Source: Halopseudomonas litoralis
Lineage (GTDB): Bacteria; Pseudomonadota; Gammaproteobacteria; Pseudomonadales; Pseudomonadaceae
DNA: 64,000 bases
Reading direction: 5' to 3'
NCBI RefSeq assembly: GCF_900105005.1
Contig: NZ_LT629748.1
Span: forward strand, 2,852,001-2,916,000
Part shown: in pieces, positions 61,337 through 64,000 of the stretch
Layout: each line of letters starts with the position of its first letter
How positions within the stretch are numbered: position 1 is the stretch's first letter
Position numbers and translations under genes: made by a program
The notes under the pieces: generated by a model
Database searches by the model: none
What the model was told of the DNA's origin: nothing
What the model saw: only the letters and a program-made list of their open reading frames with translations

Positions 61337-61427
61337 AGACACGCTCTCAATATTTCCATGTATTTCAGGCATTTACAGGATATTTTCAGGGTCAGAAAGA
61401 CCGCTATCAACTGTAAAAGAGAGCTTG

Positions 61428-61456
61428 ATTCTACACAGCCCCCCAAGCCACGACAA
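61428..61456 (-). promoter_or_regulatory. Candidate sigma-70 promoter of gltBD
   Basis: On the minus strand TTGTCG (61456-61451), 17-base spacer, TAGAAT (61433-61428), about 90 bp upstream of the gltB ATG. Matches 4 of 6 and 5 of 6 consensus positions. Confidence 0.5.
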
Positions 61457-61660
61457 TTATTTTTGCCGCAAAAACATATCTAACTGTCGTAAAAGTGAAT
61501 GCTTTTCTTAAAAGTATTTATATTTTTGAACCAAAGGAGTGCATACTTCATTATTCTGCACCGTGACGGGGCAGAATCGGGACGCAGACATTTCAGCTGG
61601 TTCTCCCCAAGCTGTGCATCGGAACCTGCGTTATGGGTACCGGGGTTCGGATTGGCTGGC

Positions 61661-61796
61661 CTGTGCGGCGGCGGGAATGGGACGCAGAGCGTTCCGGCAG
61701 GCATTCCCGCTGGAGCGCGGGAACAATCAGAGTGACAGACGAAATCGGAGCTATGACCACTCGATGGTTCCCATACTCTGCGCGAGAACCATCGGA
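61661..61796. repeat. Dispersed multi-hairpin repeat, copy B
   Basis: It shares with 54995-55122 the series GGGACGCAGAGCGT, GGCAGGCATTCCC or GCAGGCATTCCC, GCTGGAGC, GGGAAC.ATCA, then TCGAT.GGTTCCCAT.CTCTGCG..GAACC. The hairpins are less perfect, as in an older copy. It lies in the gap between gltB and the DamX-like gene (61337-61809); that gap also holds the gltB promoter and nothing else I can support. Confidence 0.65.
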
Positions 61797-61809
61797 ACGG
61801 TCAGCCTGC

Positions 61810-63369
61810 TTAGCGCAGCGACTGTTGGATGCTGCCGATACTACGTGGCCACGGCTTCAGTTTACGCAGGGATTCGGGTAATCGCGCCGCACCCTGCTGG
61901 GCCTGGCTACGCCCGGCATAGGCGCCTTGAGTGACGACGAACCATGGCTTGCCTTCGTGCAAGGTCTCGAAGTAGCCCAGATCCGCCACACCAGTTTGCG
62001 CACCAATGAAGTCCAGAGCAGCTTGGCGTGAACGGCTGCCCAGCAATTGCAGCGCATATTCACTCGTGGCACGTTGGCGATACCAGTCTGCCTGATGGTA
62101 GGCACCGGCTTTCCGGGCGGTTACCGCTGGCGCCGGGGCAGGTGCTGCTACCGGAGCGGCAGCCTCAGGTTTGACCGCAGGCTCTGGAGCAGCAACCACC
62201 GGCGGCGCCTCTACCGGTAGCGGCTCGGGCATGGCAATGGGCTCGGGCAAATCATTGGCATTGGCCGCAGTACCGCTGATCGCCGGCTCTTGGGTAAGAG
62301 CTCCGGCGTCCTCTGGGGCAGGCCCGCTGTTGGCCACGGTCGTGCCGAGCGGCTCGGCATCAGGCTCTTCGGCTATGCGTTCGAGCATGTTGCCTGCGTC
62401 ATTGGGCATCTGCAGAATTGGCCCAGCCACTCCGGCATCGGTAACATCTACCGTTGCCACTTGATCAGGCAGACTGAGGACCGTGCGGGTGGGCTCCGGC
62501 TCATCGCCACCCATCATCCAGGCAATGGCTACGCCGGTACCCACCAGCACCAGCGCAACCAGCGAGCGCAACGGCAAGGCCGTGCCCTTCTTGCGCTCTA
62601 CCGGTCCTGCCGGCTCGATTGCTTCCACCATCGTCTGCCTGGCCGCCTGGTTGATTTCACCCGGCCAACCACTGCTCTGCTGATAGATATGCCGAATCTG
62701 CTCGTCATCCAGCAACTCGATGCCCTGGCCAGCGGTTTCCAGCCGCTGGCTCAGATAATCCCGGGTTTCTTCAAGCGTGAACGGCGCCAGATCGATCAGT
62801 TGCAGCCAGACCCGATCTGCCGGCATATCAACGACCTCCAGCAGTCCGGCAACGGTTTCGTCCGCGAACAGAAAAACCCGCGGAGCGGCTCTTCCGCCAG
62901 ATTGGCTCAGATCAGCCAACAACTGCACAGCCTCACCATCAAGACAATGAGCGTCATCCACCACCAGGTACAATTGCATGCCGGTCAGATGCAGCTGATC
63001 GGCGCGTTCCAGCAGCGCCTTGGTATCCGCGACATTCAGAGCCTGGCAGATAAAGCGCGCCAGCGTCGACGCATCGGCAACTTCCCGCCCGGAGGTAACG
63101 ATGCATTGCACATTTTCCTTGTTGCAGCTGGCGACCAGCGCCTGGCGCAGCAGTGTCTTGCCCGCACCCGAAGGTCCGACCACGACCTGCACCTGCTCGG
63201 AGAAATGCGCCATATGGTGCAGTTGCGCCAGTACCGGCTTGCGCTTGGGCGTGAAAAATCGAAACCCCGGCGTACGCGCAGCGAAAGGATCATGCTGCAG
63301 TTGATAATGATCGAGAAAATCTTCTGTTGCGCTCAAATCGCTCATTCCCGCTTCCCGTTGATCACTCAT
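61810..63369 (-). CDS. DamX-like AAA ATPase with C-terminal SPOR domain
   Basis: 519 residues from ATG 63369. An AAA/ExeA-type ATPase has Walker A GPSGAGKT at residues 65-72 and Walker [11 protein letters not shown]. One transmembrane helix (about residues 270-292, [19 protein letters not shown]), an Ala/Pro/Glu-rich periplasmic linker, and a C-terminal SPOR domain (about residues 440-519) that binds denuded glycan at the septum follow. DamX in E. coli is a division protein at this locus downstream of aroB. It overlaps aroB by 8 bases. ATG 63345 is an alternative start. Confidence 0.9.
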   Translation of the reverse strand: MSDQREAGMSDLSATEDFLDHYQLQHDPFAARTPGFRFFTPKRKPVLAQLHHMAHFSEQVQVVVGPSGAGKTLLRQALVASCNKENVQCIVTSGREVADASTLARFICQALNVADTKALLERADQLHLTGMQLYLVVDDAHCLDGEAVQLLADLSQSGGRAAPRVFLFADETVAGLLEVVDMPADRVWLQLIDLAPFTLEETRDYLSQRLETAGQGIELLDDEQIRHIYQQSSGWPGEINQAARQTMVEAIEPAGPVERKKGTALPLRSLVALVLVGTGVAIAWMMGGDEPEPTRTVLSLPDQVATVDVTDAGVAGPILQMPNDAGNMLERIAEEPDAEPLGTTVANSGPAPEDAGALTQEPAISGTAANANDLPEPIAMPEPLPVEAPPVVAAPEPAVKPEAAAPVAAPAPAPAVTARKAGAYHQADWYRQRATSEYALQLLGSRSRQAALDFIGAQTGVADLGYFETLHEGKPWFVVTQGAYAGRSQAQQGAARLPESLRKLKPWPRSIGSIQQSLR

Positions 63370-64000
63370 CGCCGGCTGCCAACACGGAGCGCAGCGCCTT
63401 CCCATCAAAGTCTGCGGTGACTACCGCCTCACCCAATCGCTTGAGCAATACCAGGCGCAACTGACCATCCAGCACCTTCTTGTCCACCGCCATCAGACGT
63501 GTGAAATCCTCCGCCGCCATATCCGCCGGCGGCGTCACTGGCAGCCCGGCAGCGGCGACAAGCTGCGTGCAGCGGCGCTCTTCCTCAGGCGTCAGCCAAC
63601 CGAGAGTACGCGACAGCTGCAGCGCCATGATCATACCGGCGCCGACCGCTTCGCCGTGCAACCAGGTGCCATATCCCTGATGCGCTTCAATCGCATGGCC
63701 GAAGGTATGTCCCAGATTGAGAATCGCCCGCACTCCGCCCTCACGCTCATCCGCCGCCACCACTTCCGCCTTGATTGCACAGGAACGGGCGATCGCTTCG
63801 GTCACCAATTCCGGCTGCAGTGCGCGCAAAGCCTGCATATTCTGCTCAAGCCAGTCGAGAAATTCGATATCACGAATCAGGCCGTACTTGATGATTTCCG
63901 CGAGCCCGGCACTGACTTCGCGTTCCGGCAAGGTGCGCAGGCTATCGGTATCTATGAGTACAGCCTTGGGCTGATAGAAGGCACCGATCATGTTCTTGCC
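63362..64000 (-). CDS. aroB: 3-dehydroquinate synthase AroB, N-terminus beyond window
   Basis: The C-terminal part of AroB, open to the window edge (213 codons visible). It starts in [17 protein letters not shown], corresponding to the conserved GKNLIGAF-type segment, and contains [20 protein letters not shown], where the histidines bind zinc, plus the [10 protein letters not shown] motif. It converts DAHP to 3-dehydroquinate in the shikimate pathway. The internal ATG 63991 is not the true start. The real start lies about 150 codons further upstream, outside the window. The stop overlaps the DamX-like gene by 8 bases. Confidence 0.96.
   Translation of the reverse strand, partial: GKNMIGAFYQPKAVLIDTDSLRTLPEREVSAGLAEIIKYGLIRDIEFLDWLEQNMQALRALQPELVTEAIARSCAIKAEVVAADEREGGVRAILNLGHTFGHAIEAHQGYGTWLHGEAVGAGMIMALQLSRTLGWLTPEEERRCTQLVAAAGLPVTPPADMAAEDFTRLMAVDKKVLDGQLRLVLLKRLGEAVVTADFDGKALRSVLAAGDE

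Overview
The window is a GC-rich chromosomal segment from a gammaproteobacterium of the Pseudomonadaceae. The evidence is gene order: the first 24 kb (djlA-murU-amgK / lptD-surA-pdxA-rsmA-apaG-apaH-glpE / yeaG-yeaH-ycgB / cca / folK-folB / plsY / tsaD / rpsU-dnaG-rpoD) and the last 12 kb (hemE-gltD-gltB-damX-like-aroB) both follow the arrangement I recall from Pseudomonas aeruginosa. A Pseudomonas-type REP doublet, an Rsm-type small RNA with a GacA box, AmgK/MurU cell-wall recycling and a SpoVR-YeaH-YeaG stress operon fit the same group. I cannot assign a species from the sequence alone.

Layout. 0-2.4 kb, minus strand: cell-wall recycling and a J-domain protein. 2.6-9.9 kb, plus strand: outer-membrane biogenesis (LptD and the chaperone SurA), vitamin B6 synthesis, rRNA methylation, Ap4A hydrolysis and a rhodanese. 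10.1-15 kb: serine kinase YeaG (PrkA), its partner YeaH and SpoVR/YcgB, preceded by a possible 30-residue leader ORF. 15-24 kb: tRNA CCA addition, folate, phospholipid and tRNA t6A genes, then the macromolecular-synthesis operon rpsU-dnaG-rpoD with a clear terminator. 23.7-26.3 kb: an Ntn-hydrolase (penicillin acylase family) lipoprotein and a tRNA-Ile2(CAU).

26.3-52.3 kb is more accessory: a CynX-type transporter, AzlCD, a TonB-dependent receptor lying between a histidine kinase and its probable response regulator (interrupted by an in-frame amber codon), a DUF3649-PepSY-DUF3325 membrane operon, a tripartite RND efflux operon, an unrecognised 472-residue membrane protein, BenE, two paralogous acyl-CoA dehydrogenases, SelO and an SLC13-type permease. 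Two Fur-like boxes suggest that the receptor/kinase and PepSY units respond to iron. 52.3-64 kb returns to conserved metabolism: MetY, HemE, glutamate synthase, a DamX-like AAA/SPOR protein and AroB.

The strongest non-coding signals are: (1) a probable RsmY/RsmZ/RsmX-type RNA at about 44289-44416 (minus), with eight GGA motifs in about 128 nt, a Rho-independent terminator and a palindromic GacA-type box centred about 65 bp upstream of the inferred start; (2) four roughly 100-nt intergenic elements (two at 46.5-46.9 kb, one at 54.9 kb, one at 55.2 kb) that share a design, a long closing stem enclosing two short hairpins and an AGGGAY/RTCCCT loop, although their stem sequences differ. Two of them form an inverted pair around a REP doublet, with paired substitutions that preserve base pairing. 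A second, unrelated dispersed repeat occurs at 55.0 and 61.7 kb.

All functions are inferred from reading the sequence and from knowledge of the families; no database search was run.
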